Under the pieces are notes generated by a model. The model was not told where the DNA came from, ran no database searches, and worked only from the letters and a program-made list of their open reading frames with translations. The translations under genes and the position numbers were made by a program. A DNA stretch of 64,000 nucleotides from Aldehydirespirator sp965200005. Lineage in GTDB: Bacteria; Actinomycetota; Acidimicrobiia; Acidimicrobiales; Aldehydirespiratoraceae. Location of the stretch: assembly GCA_965200005.1 (NCBI GenBank), contig OZ241331.1:2542001-2606000 (forward strand), given 5' to 3'. Below, piece after piece: positions 26,784 through 35,612 of the stretch (position 1 is the stretch's first letter; each line of letters begins with the position of its first letter).

Positions 26784-28190
26784 CTACTCGACCTCGACAG
26801 TCTCGTACTCGGCACCTTCGGCTTCAGCGTCCTCGTCGGAGTAGTAATCCTCCCAGGCAGCCTGACCCTCAGAACCAGCAGCACCGATGTAGTTGCCTTC
26901 CTCGTCATAGGCATGCTCACCGAAGTGCTCCTGGTACTCAGCAGCAACCACGCCACCCTCAGCAGCCTGCTTGATTGACAAGCTGATCCGGCGGCGCTGC
27001 AAGTCAAGATCGATGATCTTCACCCAAAGCTCTTCGCCCGGGGTCACGACCTGCTCGGGCAGATCCACATGGTGTGCCGACATCTCCGAAATGTGCACGA
27101 GACCCTCAATGCCATCACCGACCTGCACAAAAGCGCCGAAAGGTACGAGCTTGGTGATGCGACCATAAACCAGTTCGCCGACGCGGTGAGTGGTAGCGAA
27201 CTCTTGCCACGGATCTTGCTGAGTTGCCTTAAGGGAGAGGCTGATCCGCTCACGCTCAAGGTCGACCTCAAGCACCTGCACATCAATGTGATCGCCGGCT
27301 GCAACCACAGCGCTGGGATGATCAACATGCTTCCAAGACAGCTCCGACACGTGGACGAGGCCGTCCATGCCGCCAAGGTCAACGAAGGCACCGAAGTTAA
27401 CCACCGAAGAAACCACGCCACTGCGAATCTCGCCAGGCTTGAGATTGGCGAGGAAACGCTCACGCTGCTCACGCTGGGTCTCCTCAAGCCAGGCCCGGCG
27501 GCTCAGCACAACATTGTTGCGGTTCTTGTCGAGTTCAAGAATCTTGGCCTCTATTTCACGACCCACATAAGGCTGCAGATCACGAACCCGGCGCAACTCG
27601 ACCAGTGATGCGGGCAGGAAACCCCGCAGGCCGATGTCAACAATCAGGCCGCCCTTGACGACTTCGATAACGGTTCCACTCACGGCGGCATTAGAAGACT
27701 TGAGAGATTCGATGCGTCCCCAGGCCCGCTCGTACTGGGCACGCTTCTTGGACAGGACAAGGCGGCCTTCCTTGTCCTCACGGGTGATAACGAGAGCTTC
27801 GAGGATCTCGCCGAGGGTCACCTCGCGAGCTGGATCGACATCGTGGCGGATACTTAGCTCACGAGCTGGGATCACACCCTCGGACTTGTAGCCGATGTCG
27901 AGAAGTACCTCCTCTTTGTCGATCCTGACGACGGAACCTTCAACGATCTGGCCGTCTTCAACGACGACCATGGCGGCCGCGTATGCCTCATCAATGTCAA
28001 TGTCGGCAAGGTCATCCTCGATGATCTGCCTGGGGATATATGTGCCGTCTTCGGCGAAGGTGCCCATGCCAGCAGGGGCTGACGGGGCGAAATGGGAGGT
28101 TGCGGTTTGTGTCACAGAGAACTTTCGGACAGGGCAATCGGGGACAGGGAGGGTGCCAGCTCGGACACCTGAGGTCGCGTTTGCAACCAC
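26784..28190 (-). CDS. rpsA: 30S ribosomal protein S1
   Basis: Up to 468 aa. Four S1 RNA-binding repeats begin near residues 80 (IVEGSVVRIDKEEVLLDIGY), 168 (SGTVIEVVKGGLIVDIGLRG), 253 (SGVVSSVVNFGAFVDLGGMD) and 340 (YGRITKLVPFGAFVQVGDGI), with an acidic C-terminal tail (YYSDEDAEAEGAEYE). It helps load mRNA on the ribosome. The start is uncertain: the ATG at 28190, a GTG near residue 25, or the ATG at 28067 near residue 42 are all possible; homology is strong only from about residue 55. The gene lies between polA and coaE. Confidence 0.96.
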   Translation of the reverse strand: MVANATSGVRAGTLPVPDCPVRKFSVTQTATSHFAPSAPAGMGTFAEDGTYIPRQIIEDDLADIDIDEAYAAAMVVVEDGQIVEGSVVRIDKEEVLLDIGYKSEGVIPARELSIRHDVDPAREVTLGEILEALVITREDKEGRLVLSKKRAQYERAWGRIESLKSSNAAVSGTVIEVVKGGLIVDIGLRGFLPASLVELRRVRDLQPYVGREIEAKILELDKNRNNVVLSRRAWLEETQREQRERFLANLKPGEIRSGVVSSVVNFGAFVDLGGMDGLVHVSELSWKHVDHPSAVVAAGDHIDVQVLEVDLERERISLSLKATQQDPWQEFATTHRVGELVYGRITKLVPFGAFVQVGDGIEGLVHISEMSAHHVDLPEQVVTPGEELWVKIIDLDLQRRRISLSIKQAAEGGVVAAEYQEHFGEHAYDEEGNYIGAAGSEGQAAWEDYYSDEDAEAEGAEYETVEVE

Positions 28191-28269
28191 GCGAGGCTAC
28201 CGGGCTGCTCTGCGGTGCGGTTGCCGATCGGAGTCAAGCAGCAGCTAAGCAAGCGAAACGATGGTGTCG

Positions 28270-30963
28270 TCACCCCTTGGCATCGGCCCAGGTGCGGGCG
28301 ACCTTGAGGTCAACTTCGAGCGGCACGTTCAACTGGTAGGCACCACGCATCACCGATTTCGTCAGCTGCGAAGCCTCGGCGATCTCGGCGCGAGGGGACT
28401 CGACGATGATCTCATCATGAACCTGCAACACGATCCGAGACGTAAGCCCGCCGGACTCGAGAGCCTTGTCAAGGCGCACTAGGGCCACCTTGAAGATGTC
28501 AGCAGCAAGACCCTGTATCCCAGCGTTCATCGCCTGGCGCTCCCCCGCCTGCCGGAGTCTTGTGTTGGGGCTGGCAAGCTCGGGGATCTGCCGCCGCCGA
28601 CCGAACAGGGTCTCGGTGTAGCCCTTTCGTCGAGCCTCGGCGACGGTCTCGTCCATGTAACGGCGCACAGACGGGAACGCTTCAAAGTAGGCGTTCAGGA
28701 TCTTGGCGGCCTCACGGGTTGGGATGTTGAGGCGCAGGCCGAGACCGTAAGCCTCCATGCCGTAAGCAAGCCCATACGAAACCATCTTGGCCGTGGAGCG
28801 TGCTTTCAAGTCGACATCCGCGGGGTCGACATCAAAGATGCGGGCTGCCGTGGCGGTATGGATATCATCACCCGCTTCGAACGCTGCCATCAAACCCGGA
28901 TCCTGTGCCAGGTGAGCAATGCAGCGCAGTTCGATCTGGTCGTAATCGGCAACCAGCAGCCGTGACCCCTTGGCGGCACCGAAAGCAGTTCTAAAGACGC
29001 GTCCACGCTCCGAGCGCACCGGGATGTTGTGCAGGTTGGGAGCATCGGAGCTGAGCCGCCCGGTGCGTGCCACCGTCTGATTAAAGGTCGCCCTAATCCG
29101 GTCGTCAGCATCGACCTCGTTGAGCAAACCAACCCCGTATGTAGAGCGCAGCTTCTCAACCTCGCGGTACGACACGATGTGATCGACAATCGGATGATCG
29201 CCCTGCAGCTTCTTCAGCGACTGTGCATCGGTCGAAAAGCCCGTACGGGTGCGTTTTGTCGGTGTCAGTCCCAGGTCATCGAAGAGCAACTTGCCGAGTT
29301 GCTTGGGGGAATTGACGTTGATCGGCCGGCCAGCCTCAGCCAGCACGGCATTTTGGAGTGCCGCCGACTCGCCAGCCAGCTCGTCGTGGATGCGCTGCAG
29401 CACGCCACGGTTGACACCAATTCCGATGTGTTCCATCCGGGCCAGCACCCGCACAAGGGGCACCTCAACCTCGTCATTGAGGTAGTCGAGGTCTCGTGCG
29501 ACTAGCGCCTCACGCAAAGGGTTGACAAGGCGGTCGATGGCAAGAGCCGACCAGGCTGCCTCGGCCGCCGGATCAAGAGACTCGTCGCCGAAGTCCAGCC
29601 GCCCCTCATCACCGGCCCCTGCGGGCGGGTCGATCTGGGCATAGCGGGCTGCGACATCGCCGAGTTCGTAGCGAGCATCAGCAGGATCCAACAGGTAGGC
29701 GGCCAGTGTCGTGTCGAGGAATGGGTCGCGCATCTTGACGCCCCTATCCAACAGGTCACGTATGACCGGCTTGGCGTCATGCAACACCAGCGGGCGGGCT
29801 CCCTTGTCGCCGTCACCCTGAGGGACCGATAGCAATGAACTCAGTGCCGCTGTCACTTCCGGTGTTGCCAGCAGATCACCCGGCACGAACACGACCTTGT
29901 CTGCGGCGGCATCGGTGACGAACGCCATCCCGGATTTGAGTCCAGCCGAAGGTGTCGCCATTGCCAGTGGTGAGTCGCTGCCCGCAGCGGTTGACAGTTC
30001 CGAAAGCGCAAGCGCTGCCGCAGAAGGCGTCGAACACAGATGCAGCGCTGGCTCGAGCACCTGGTTGTTGCGCGCACCTTCAGCCAGGGTGTCACCGAGC
30101 ACCTCAGCCAGTCGGTCGTGTAGCGTGCGGAACTCCAGAAAGTCGAACAACTTGCGCACGATCGTGGCGTCGATCTCACCCATGTCGAGTTCGCTGAGGG
30201 TCTGCTCAAGCGGCACATCACGCACCAACTGCATCACTTTTGCGTTTTGGCGCACCTGTGGCTGCGCCGCCGTCAGGTTCTCACGCAGCTTGGGCGTCAT
30301 AGCGGCAAGGGCATCAAAGATCCCGTCAAGGTCACCCCGCTGGTTTACGAGCTTGGCGGCAGTCTTGACGCCGACGCCTTTGACCCCAGGCAGGTTGTCG
30401 CTCTTGTCTCCACGCAACGCCGCATAAGCGACATAGTCGACCGGACGCACCCCGGTGCGCTTGAGGATCCCAGCCTCATCGAATAGCGCATAGTCCGAGA
30501 CGCCGCGCATGTTGTAGAGCACCTTGATGTGGGGGTCCTCAACAAGCTGATAGGCGTCACGGTCGCCGGTCACCACAATCGCGTCGTCGTCAGCATCGCG
30601 GGCCTGGGTCGCCAGCGTTGCGACGATGTCATCGGCTTCATAGCCAGCAATATCGACCGTGGGAATCCCGAGAGCTTCAAGCACCTCGCGCACCAACCCC
30701 ATCTGCTGTCGCAAGATGTCGGGAGCCGACTCACGAGTGCCCTTATATGTGGGCACCATCTTGTGTCGGAACGTCGGTTCGGGCCGATCAAAGGCGACGA
30801 TGATCTTGTCAGGGCTGTGGTCCCGCCACAGGTTGATGAGCATTGACGTGAAACCGAACACGGCGTTGGTGATCTGCCCAGAGGCGGTCGCTAGGTTCGT
30901 AGGAAGTGCGAAATAGGCGCGGTAGGTGAGTGAGTTGCCATCAATGAGCATGAGCTTTGCCAC
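28270..30963 (-). CDS. polA: DNA polymerase I
   Basis: 897 aa. An N-terminal 5'-3' exonuclease (MLIDGNSLTYRAYFAL, GYEADDIVATLA, DNLPGVKGVGVKTAAKL) is followed by a degenerate 3'-5' exonuclease-like region without the usual DxE metal motif, and a polymerase domain with LLVADYDQIELRCIAHLA, RSTAKMVSYGLAYGMEAYG and QVHDEIIVESP. It fills gaps in excision repair and removes Okazaki primers. Loss of proofreading residues is common in actinobacterial PolA. It lies next to rpsA, with uvrB nearby, matching mycobacterial order. Confidence 0.97.
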   Translation of the reverse strand: MAKLMLIDGNSLTYRAYFALPTNLATASGQITNAVFGFTSMLINLWRDHSPDKIIVAFDRPEPTFRHKMVPTYKGTRESAPDILRQQMGLVREVLEALGIPTVDIAGYEADDIVATLATQARDADDDAIVVTGDRDAYQLVEDPHIKVLYNMRGVSDYALFDEAGILKRTGVRPVDYVAYAALRGDKSDNLPGVKGVGVKTAAKLVNQRGDLDGIFDALAAMTPKLRENLTAAQPQVRQNAKVMQLVRDVPLEQTLSELDMGEIDATIVRKLFDFLEFRTLHDRLAEVLGDTLAEGARNNQVLEPALHLCSTPSAAALALSELSTAAGSDSPLAMATPSAGLKSGMAFVTDAAADKVVFVPGDLLATPEVTAALSSLLSVPQGDGDKGARPLVLHDAKPVIRDLLDRGVKMRDPFLDTTLAAYLLDPADARYELGDVAARYAQIDPPAGAGDEGRLDFGDESLDPAAEAAWSALAIDRLVNPLREALVARDLDYLNDEVEVPLVRVLARMEHIGIGVNRGVLQRIHDELAGESAALQNAVLAEAGRPINVNSPKQLGKLLFDDLGLTPTKRTRTGFSTDAQSLKKLQGDHPIVDHIVSYREVEKLRSTYGVGLLNEVDADDRIRATFNQTVARTGRLSSDAPNLHNIPVRSERGRVFRTAFGAAKGSRLLVADYDQIELRCIAHLAQDPGLMAAFEAGDDIHTATAARIFDVDPADVDLKARSTAKMVSYGLAYGMEAYGLGLRLNIPTREAAKILNAYFEAFPSVRRYMDETVAEARRKGYTETLFGRRRQIPELASPNTRLRQAGERQAMNAGIQGLAADIFKVALVRLDKALESGGLTSRIVLQVHDEIIVESPRAEIAEASQLTKSVMRGAYQLNVPLEVDLKVARTWADAKG

Positions 30964-31078
30964 AGCTTCACTCTAGGACATCAAGCCGTTGCGCGCCGGC
31001 CCGCGCAATCCAGGTCTGATGTTTGGCTAGCAAAGGCCTCGGTCGATCCCGAACCACCCGAATTACACGAGGTTGGGG

Positions 31079-31675
31079 TTAGGGGGTGAGGTGGCGGTTG
31101 AGGACGTCTTGGGCGATGTCTCGCATGGTGCGGCGCTGTGACATGGCGCTGCGCTGGATGAAGGTGAAGGCGTCCTTCTCGCTGAGACCATATGTGTCGA
31201 TCAGGTAGCCCTTAGCTCGATCAAGCAGTTTGCGTACCTCAAGGCGCTCCTCGAGTTCTCCGACTAGACCCTCGAGGGCACCGAGTTCACGGAATCTGGC
31301 CAGGGCCAAGTCAATAGCAGGCAGCAGCGACTCACGCCGGAACGGCTTGACCAGATAGCTCATCGCACCTGCTTCGCGGGCACCTTCGATCAGGTGGCTC
31401 TGGCTGAACGCGGTAAGGATCACCACTGCACACAAGCGCCGTGATGTGATCATCCGGGCTGCTTCGATGCCATCAAGCCCTGGCATCTTGATGTCCAGCA
31501 GTGCGACGTCCGGTCGATGCTCAGTTACTAGATCAAGGATCTGGTCGCCGCGACCCGTGTCGGCAAGCACTTCGAAGCCTGCTTCCTCGAGGGTCTCCAC
31601 CAGGTCGAGCCTGATAATGGCTTCGTCCTCGGCTACAACGACTCGAACAGCTCTCGTATCGCTCAGCGCGGTCAC
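31079..31675 (-). CDS. pdtaR: ANTAR-domain response regulator (PdtaR type)
   Basis: 198 aa. The receiver domain has paired acids VVAEDEA, phospho-acceptor ALLDIKMPGLDG (Asp about 60), and the conserved VKPF Lys. A coiled linker leads to a C-terminal ANTAR domain (LLDRAKGYLIDTYGLSEKDAFTFIQ), which binds paired-hairpin RNA antiterminators. Rv1626 of Mycobacterium tuberculosis has this architecture and the same place near polA, responding to the kinase PdtaS, which is not in this window. The start overlaps the upstream coiled-coil gene by 4 nt. Confidence 0.9.
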   Translation of the reverse strand: MTALSDTRAVRVVVAEDEAIIRLDLVETLEEAGFEVLADTGRGDQILDLVTEHRPDVALLDIKMPGLDGIEAARMITSRRLCAVVILTAFSQSHLIEGAREAGAMSYLVKPFRRESLLPAIDLALARFRELGALEGLVGELEERLEVRKLLDRAKGYLIDTYGLSEKDAFTFIQRSAMSQRRTMRDIAQDVLNRHLTP

Positions 31676-31959
31676 CGTGAAGTGAACCGATCTAACAGGT
31701 TGTTTTGCTGGATCTCGAGCCTGGAGATCCGCTGCGCAAGCTCATCCCGGAACTTGCGCAACCGATCGGCGTGACGCTCGGCTTCGCGGTAGTCGCGCTC
31801 TGCCAGCGGCGTCTCAGACACAAGCGCCCGGATGCGGCACTCCTCAGCGAGATCGTTCACTTGATCGAGTTGCTCGTCACACACTCGCAGATCGGCACGC
31901 AGCGCCTCGAGTTGATCGCCAATACCACGAAGCTTGCGCTCAATCCGATTCGGGCGCAC
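31672..31959 (-). CDS. Small coiled-coil protein of unknown function
   Basis: 95 aa, GTG start at 31959. Almost entirely charged helix (LRADLRVCDEQLDQVNDLAE ... ERHADRLRKFRDELAQRISR), expected to form a coiled coil; no catalytic motif. It overlaps pdtaR by 4 nt and is very likely cotranscribed with it, so it could be a scaffold or modulator of that regulator. I do not recognise a named family. Confidence 0.75.
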   Translation of the reverse strand: MRPNRIERKLRGIGDQLEALRADLRVCDEQLDQVNDLAEECRIRALVSETPLAERDYREAERHADRLRKFRDELAQRISRLEIQQNNLLDRFTSR

Positions 31960-32042
31960 GCTGGCATTGTACGGTTCGCATTGCGGCTGACAAGGCCGCC
32001 AGATCCAAGGCTCAATTAGGTCGCAAAGGGGCGCAAGAGTTG

Positions 32043-32126
32043 TGCCCGGAGAGGGATTCGAACCCTCACACCCTCGCGGGCGGCGGATTTTGAGTCCGCT
32101 GCGTCTGCCAATTCCGCCATCCGGGC
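32043..32126 (-). tRNA. tRNA-Leu (CAA)
   Basis: 84 nt. Acceptor stem GCCCGGA pairs with TCCGGGC, discriminator A at 32043. The anticodon stem GCGGA/TCCGC encloses CTCAAAA, giving anticodon CAA for UUG codons. The T arm is GAGGG-TTCGAAT-CCCTC, and the long variable arm (class II) fits tRNA-Leu. The CCA end is not encoded. Confidence 0.95.
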
Positions 32127-32425
32127 TTGCGGTGGAAGCCTAGCGGTACTCCGAGACGCGCTGTACCACGCCGCAGCAACGCCCTCTCACCACCCGGCAA
32201 TTCCCCCAACTTCGGGGGCACCGAAGCTAGCCTGTGACGTTTGAGCCATGCAAGCGGGCGACGGCTCCTAGTTGTCGCGTCCCCTTGACAGCGTCTCGAC
32301 ACAGTAAGGCAGGCCAACACCTCGGGCATGAAACTTCGACAACATCAGCGGAGTCATAACAGATTAGGTGTGGGCGGCGCGGGCTTGCCCGGTAGCTCGC
32401 GGTCCACTGGGAGGGTCATCGCTTA
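32127..32425. other. Intergenic region between tRNA-Leu and the fab cluster
   Basis: About 300 bp without a convincing gene. It must hold the tRNA promoter (minus) and the fab promoter (plus). A small hairpin, CCCCC-AACTT-CGGGGG, is visible near 32203-32218 but has no T-run. GGGAGGG at about 32408-32414 is the ribosome site for fabD. Confidence 0.5.
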
Positions 32426-33601
32426 ATGATTGTCTTCATGTACCCGGGCCAGGGGTCACAGCGGCCCGGCATGGGCAAAGCCTGGACGGATCATCCCTCC
32501 TGGGAACTAGTAGACGAAGCCTCCGAGGTCACCGACCGTGACGTAGCCCGGCTCCTGCTACAAGCGCGGGCCAACGAACTCACCCAAACCCGCAACAGCC
32601 AGCTCGCAACATTTGTGCTGTCGATGGTCGTACTTGATGCTGTGACCCGCCTTGGCACTGAGGCCGCGGGACATGTCGGGCACAGCCTGGGTGAGTATTC
32701 GGCCCTGACCGCCTCGGGCGTGCTTGAGTACAGCGACGCGGTGGTACTGGTAGCGGAGCGTGGCGATGCCATGCAAGCCGCCGCCGAAGAACGCAATGGC
32801 TCGATGGCTGCAGTGCTGGGCCTAGATGATGACGACGTTCGAATTGCTTGCAGCCGCACCCCCGGCGAAGTTTGGCTAGCCAACTACAACGCCCCCGGCC
32901 AGATCGTCATCGCCGGAACCCCCGAAGCAATCAACGCCGCAGCAAAGATCGCCAGGGAACTGGGAGCCAAGCGGGTCATGCCCCTGCCCGTCGGTGGCGC
33001 ATTTCACACGCCATTCATGGCACCCGCTCGAGAGCGCCTAGCCAAAGCCATTGATCGCATCGACTTCCGGGACTCACACGGCATCGTTTTAGCGAACGTT
33101 GATGCGGCTGTACACACCAACGGCGCACAGTGGCCCGACCTTCTCAAAGCCCAACTAACCAGCCCCGTGCGGTGGCGTCACACTCTGGCGAACCTCGATC
33201 AGAGGGGCTTTCGCACCTTCGTTGAACTAGGCCCCGGCAAGGTGCTCGGCAAGCTCGTCAAACGCACCATCAGGGGACGCCGACCGCTTTCCGTTTCGGT
33301 GCCCCAAGACCTTGATCGACTACTCGAAGCACTCGCGGTGTCGCCATCGAAAGCGGCCGCGCCGATCGAAGGCGAGCACCTTTATGCCACCGAGCGACTG
33401 GTGGTCAGCCCTGGAGCGGGAATCTTCAGCACCGAATCGGGTGTCGCTGCCGGAAATGCAATTGGTGTGGGGCAGTTGGTCGGACGTGTCGGCGATCAGG
33501 AAGTAAGGAGCCCGTTCGCCGGCGAACTAATGGGGATGTTGACGCTAGAAGGTGAGCGGGTCATGGCTAGCCAGCCGATCGCCTGGCTCAGGACTGGCTG
33601 A
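32426..33601 (+). CDS. fabD: Malonyl-CoA:ACP transacylase with extra C-terminal biotinyl/lipoyl-like domain
   Basis: 391 aa; ordinary FabD is about 310. The N-terminal part is a typical transacylase: MYPGQGSQRPGMG, GHSLGEYSAL (nucleophile Ser), GGAFHTPFMAPA (catalytic His). It loads malonyl groups on ACP for chain elongation. From about residue 318 an added domain reads LVVSPGAGIFSTESG ... EVRSPFAGELMGMLTLEGER, which resembles the beta-barrel of biotinyl/lipoyl domains but lacks the modified Lys (the hairpin has GVGQLVGRVGD, and the barrel end is ASQPIAWLR). Its role is unknown. First gene of fabD-fabH-fabG-acpP-fabF. Confidence 0.93.
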   Translation: MIVFMYPGQGSQRPGMGKAWTDHPSWELVDEASEVTDRDVARLLLQARANELTQTRNSQLATFVLSMVVLDAVTRLGTEAAGHVGHSLGEYSALTASGVLEYSDAVVLVAERGDAMQAAAEERNGSMAAVLGLDDDDVRIACSRTPGEVWLANYNAPGQIVIAGTPEAINAAAKIARELGAKRVMPLPVGGAFHTPFMAPARERLAKAIDRIDFRDSHGIVLANVDAAVHTNGAQWPDLLKAQLTSPVRWRHTLANLDQRGFRTFVELGPGKVLGKLVKRTIRGRRPLSVSVPQDLDRLLEALAVSPSKAAAPIEGEHLYATERLVVSPGAGIFSTESGVAAGNAIGVGQLVGRVGDQEVRSPFAGELMGMLTLEGERVMASQPIAWLRTG

Positions 33602-33624
33602 AGTAGAAGTAGAGGTAGCAACCA

Positions 33625-34545
33625 ATGGGTGCGAGGGTTATCGGCATAGGGACATCGCTTCCCGAGAAGGTTCTCACGAACGACGACCTTGCCGAGATGA
33701 TGGACACCAGCGACGAGTGGATCCGTGAACGCACCGGCGTGCGGGAACGACGCATCGGTCTGCCGACCTCGACCATGGCAATTGAGGCTGGCCGCAACGC
33801 TATGGACATGGCGGGCGTGACCCCCGATGACATCGACCTTCTCGTCGTAGCTACCACCACACCTGATCAGCGAGTACCGGGAACCTCTGCGGTCGTTCAG
33901 GCTGAGCTTGAACTGAGTTGCGGGGCTTTCGACCTAAATGCTGCTTGTGCCGGCTTTACCTATGGCTTTGTGACGGCCAGTTCACTCATGGATGCTCCTG
34001 GCGGCCCGCAACGCATGCTGCTCGTAGGGGCGGACTCGTTATCTCCGCTCACTGACTGGACCGACCGGGGAACTGCCATTCTGTTCGCCGACGGGGGCGG
34101 CGCTGTTGTGCTGGAGCGCACCGACTACCCGACGTTGCTGGGTTGGGATCTGGGAGCAAACGGCCGCTACCGGCGGATCCTTTATGGCGAGCACGACTCC
34201 AAGATCATCATGGAAGGCCGAGAAGTCTTCAAGGTCGCCGTGCGTGCCGTGACCAACTCTGTGCGAGTTGCCCTTGATCGGGCTGGCATTAGCGCCGCAG
34301 ATGTCGATGTGGTGCTGCCCCACCAAGCCAACATCCGCATCATCGAAGCGATCTGCAAGCGCACCGGCCTCGACTTTGGCAAGACCCACAACGTAATCGA
34401 ATACACGGGCAATAACTGTGCTGCCACGATCCCCCTTACCATGGTCAAAGCCCATGCCAATGGGGCCCTCGAGCCCGGTGCCATCGTGTTGATGACCGGC
34501 TTCGGCGCTGGCATGACCTGGGCTACTACGGTCGTTCGCTGGTAG
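33625..34545 (+). CDS. fabH: Beta-ketoacyl-ACP synthase III
   Basis: 306 aa. It starts fatty acid chains by condensing an acyl-CoA with malonyl-ACP. Catalytic triad: Cys in LNAACAGFTYG (about 112), His in LPHQANIRII (about 236), Asn in YTGNNCAATIPL (about 266). Slightly shorter than the usual 320-330 aa. GAGGT precedes the ATG. It is 23 bp after fabD. Confidence 0.96.
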   Translation: MGARVIGIGTSLPEKVLTNDDLAEMMDTSDEWIRERTGVRERRIGLPTSTMAIEAGRNAMDMAGVTPDDIDLLVVATTTPDQRVPGTSAVVQAELELSCGAFDLNAACAGFTYGFVTASSLMDAPGGPQRMLLVGADSLSPLTDWTDRGTAILFADGGGAVVLERTDYPTLLGWDLGANGRYRRILYGEHDSKIIMEGREVFKVAVRAVTNSVRVALDRAGISAADVDVVLPHQANIRIIEAICKRTGLDFGKTHNVIEYTGNNCAATIPLTMVKAHANGALEPGAIVLMTGFGAGMTWATTVVRW

Positions 34546-34570
34546 CTGCTCTGCCCTCCCTGGAGTCAAT

Positions 34571-35296
34571 GTGAGTTCATCACCTCAGCGAGTCGCGCTC
34601 GTAACGGGCGGCAACCGTGGCATCGGACTTGCCACGGCCCAACGCTTGAGCCGAGCCGGGTGTCACGTGGCGATCACCTACCGCAGCGAACCGCCAGCAA
34701 GTGCGGCCGATGATGGCCTCACATGCGTGTACTGCGATGTGACCGACGCGGCCTCTGTAACCGCTGCAATTTCGGAGGTCACCTCTACTCTCGGTGCCCC
34801 CGAAATCGTCGTATGCAACGCCGGCATCAACCGCGACAAGCTGGTGTTGCGGATGAAAGACGGCGACTTCACCGCCGTTATCGATGCCAACCTCACAGGG
34901 GCATTTCGTGTTGCACGCGGAGCGGCGCGGGCCATGCTGCGGGCCCGCTGGGGACGCATCGTGTTCATCTCGTCGGTCGCAGGCCTCGCCGGCCAGGCTG
35001 GCCAAGCAAACTATGCGGCCTCAAAGGCGGGCCTCATCGGGCTGGCTCGCTCGATGGCTCGCGAACTCGCTACTCGTAATGTCACGGTGAACGTGGTCGC
35101 GCCCGGACCGATCCGAACCGACATGCTCGCCGCGCTTAACGACAAACAACTCAGCTCAATCGTGGAGCGCGTACCGCTGCGGCGGGCGGGCACAGTTGAC
35201 GAACTAGCAGCCGCCGTTGAGTTCCTCACCTCAGAGGACGCAAGCTACGTCACAGGTATCGTGATGCCTGTCGACGGCGGCATCTCGATGGGCTGA
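34571..35296 (+). CDS. fabG: 3-oxoacyl-ACP reductase
   Basis: 241 aa short-chain dehydrogenase. VTGGNRGIGLATAQ is the NADP site, CNAGINRDKLVLRM the NAG motif, and Ser in ISSVAGLAGQAGQ with YAASKAG (YxxxK) the catalytic residues. Start is GTG at 34571 with GGAG 7-10 nt before it. It reduces the ketoacyl-ACP made by FabH and FabF. Confidence 0.95.
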   Translation: MSSSPQRVALVTGGNRGIGLATAQRLSRAGCHVAITYRSEPPASAADDGLTCVYCDVTDAASVTAAISEVTSTLGAPEIVVCNAGINRDKLVLRMKDGDFTAVIDANLTGAFRVARGAARAMLRARWGRIVFISSVAGLAGQAGQANYAASKAGLIGLARSMARELATRNVTVNVVAPGPIRTDMLAALNDKQLSSIVERVPLRRAGTVDELAAAVEFLTSEDASYVTGIVMPVDGGISMG

Positions 35297-35378
35297 CATT
35301 GACGACTATCACTAGGTGCCGCTGTCGAGCGGCGCGTCTAAGCGGGACACACCCGCGATTCAAATTAAGGAGACAACG

Positions 35379-35612
35379 GTGAGTGACCACTTCGAGCGAT
35401 TTAAGAGTTGCACAGTCGAGGTGCTAGCAGTTGACGAAGACGACGTAGTGCCCGAAGCCAACTTTGCTGATGACCTCGACGCAGACAGCCTCGACATCGT
35501 CGAGTTGGTAATGGCCCTCGAAGAGGAATTTGATGTGGACGTCGACGAGGAAGAACTCGAAGACGTCACCACGGTGGGCGAAGCGTTCGAACTCATCACA
35601 TCAAAGCTCTAA
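35379..35612 (+). CDS. acpP: Acyl carrier protein
   Basis: 77 aa, start taken at GTG 35379 because AAGGAG lies just before it; an upstream in-frame ATG at 35316 would add 21 unlike residues. The phosphopantetheine Ser is in DDLDADSLDIVELVM, and the protein is strongly acidic, as ACPs are. Its stop codon overlaps the fabF start by one base (TAATG). Confidence 0.95.
   Translation: MSDHFERFKSCTVEVLAVDEDDVVPEANFADDLDADSLDIVELVMALEEEFDVDVDEEELEDVTTVGEAFELITSKL

Noticed and set aside
31079..31675. pdtaR read as an AmiR-type amide operon regulator
   Set aside because: Receiver with complete phosphorylation site and location beside polA fit PdtaR better.
32203..32218. CCCCC/GGGGG hairpin as a rho-independent terminator
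   Set aside because: Very short and not followed by a T-run; not near the end of a protein gene.
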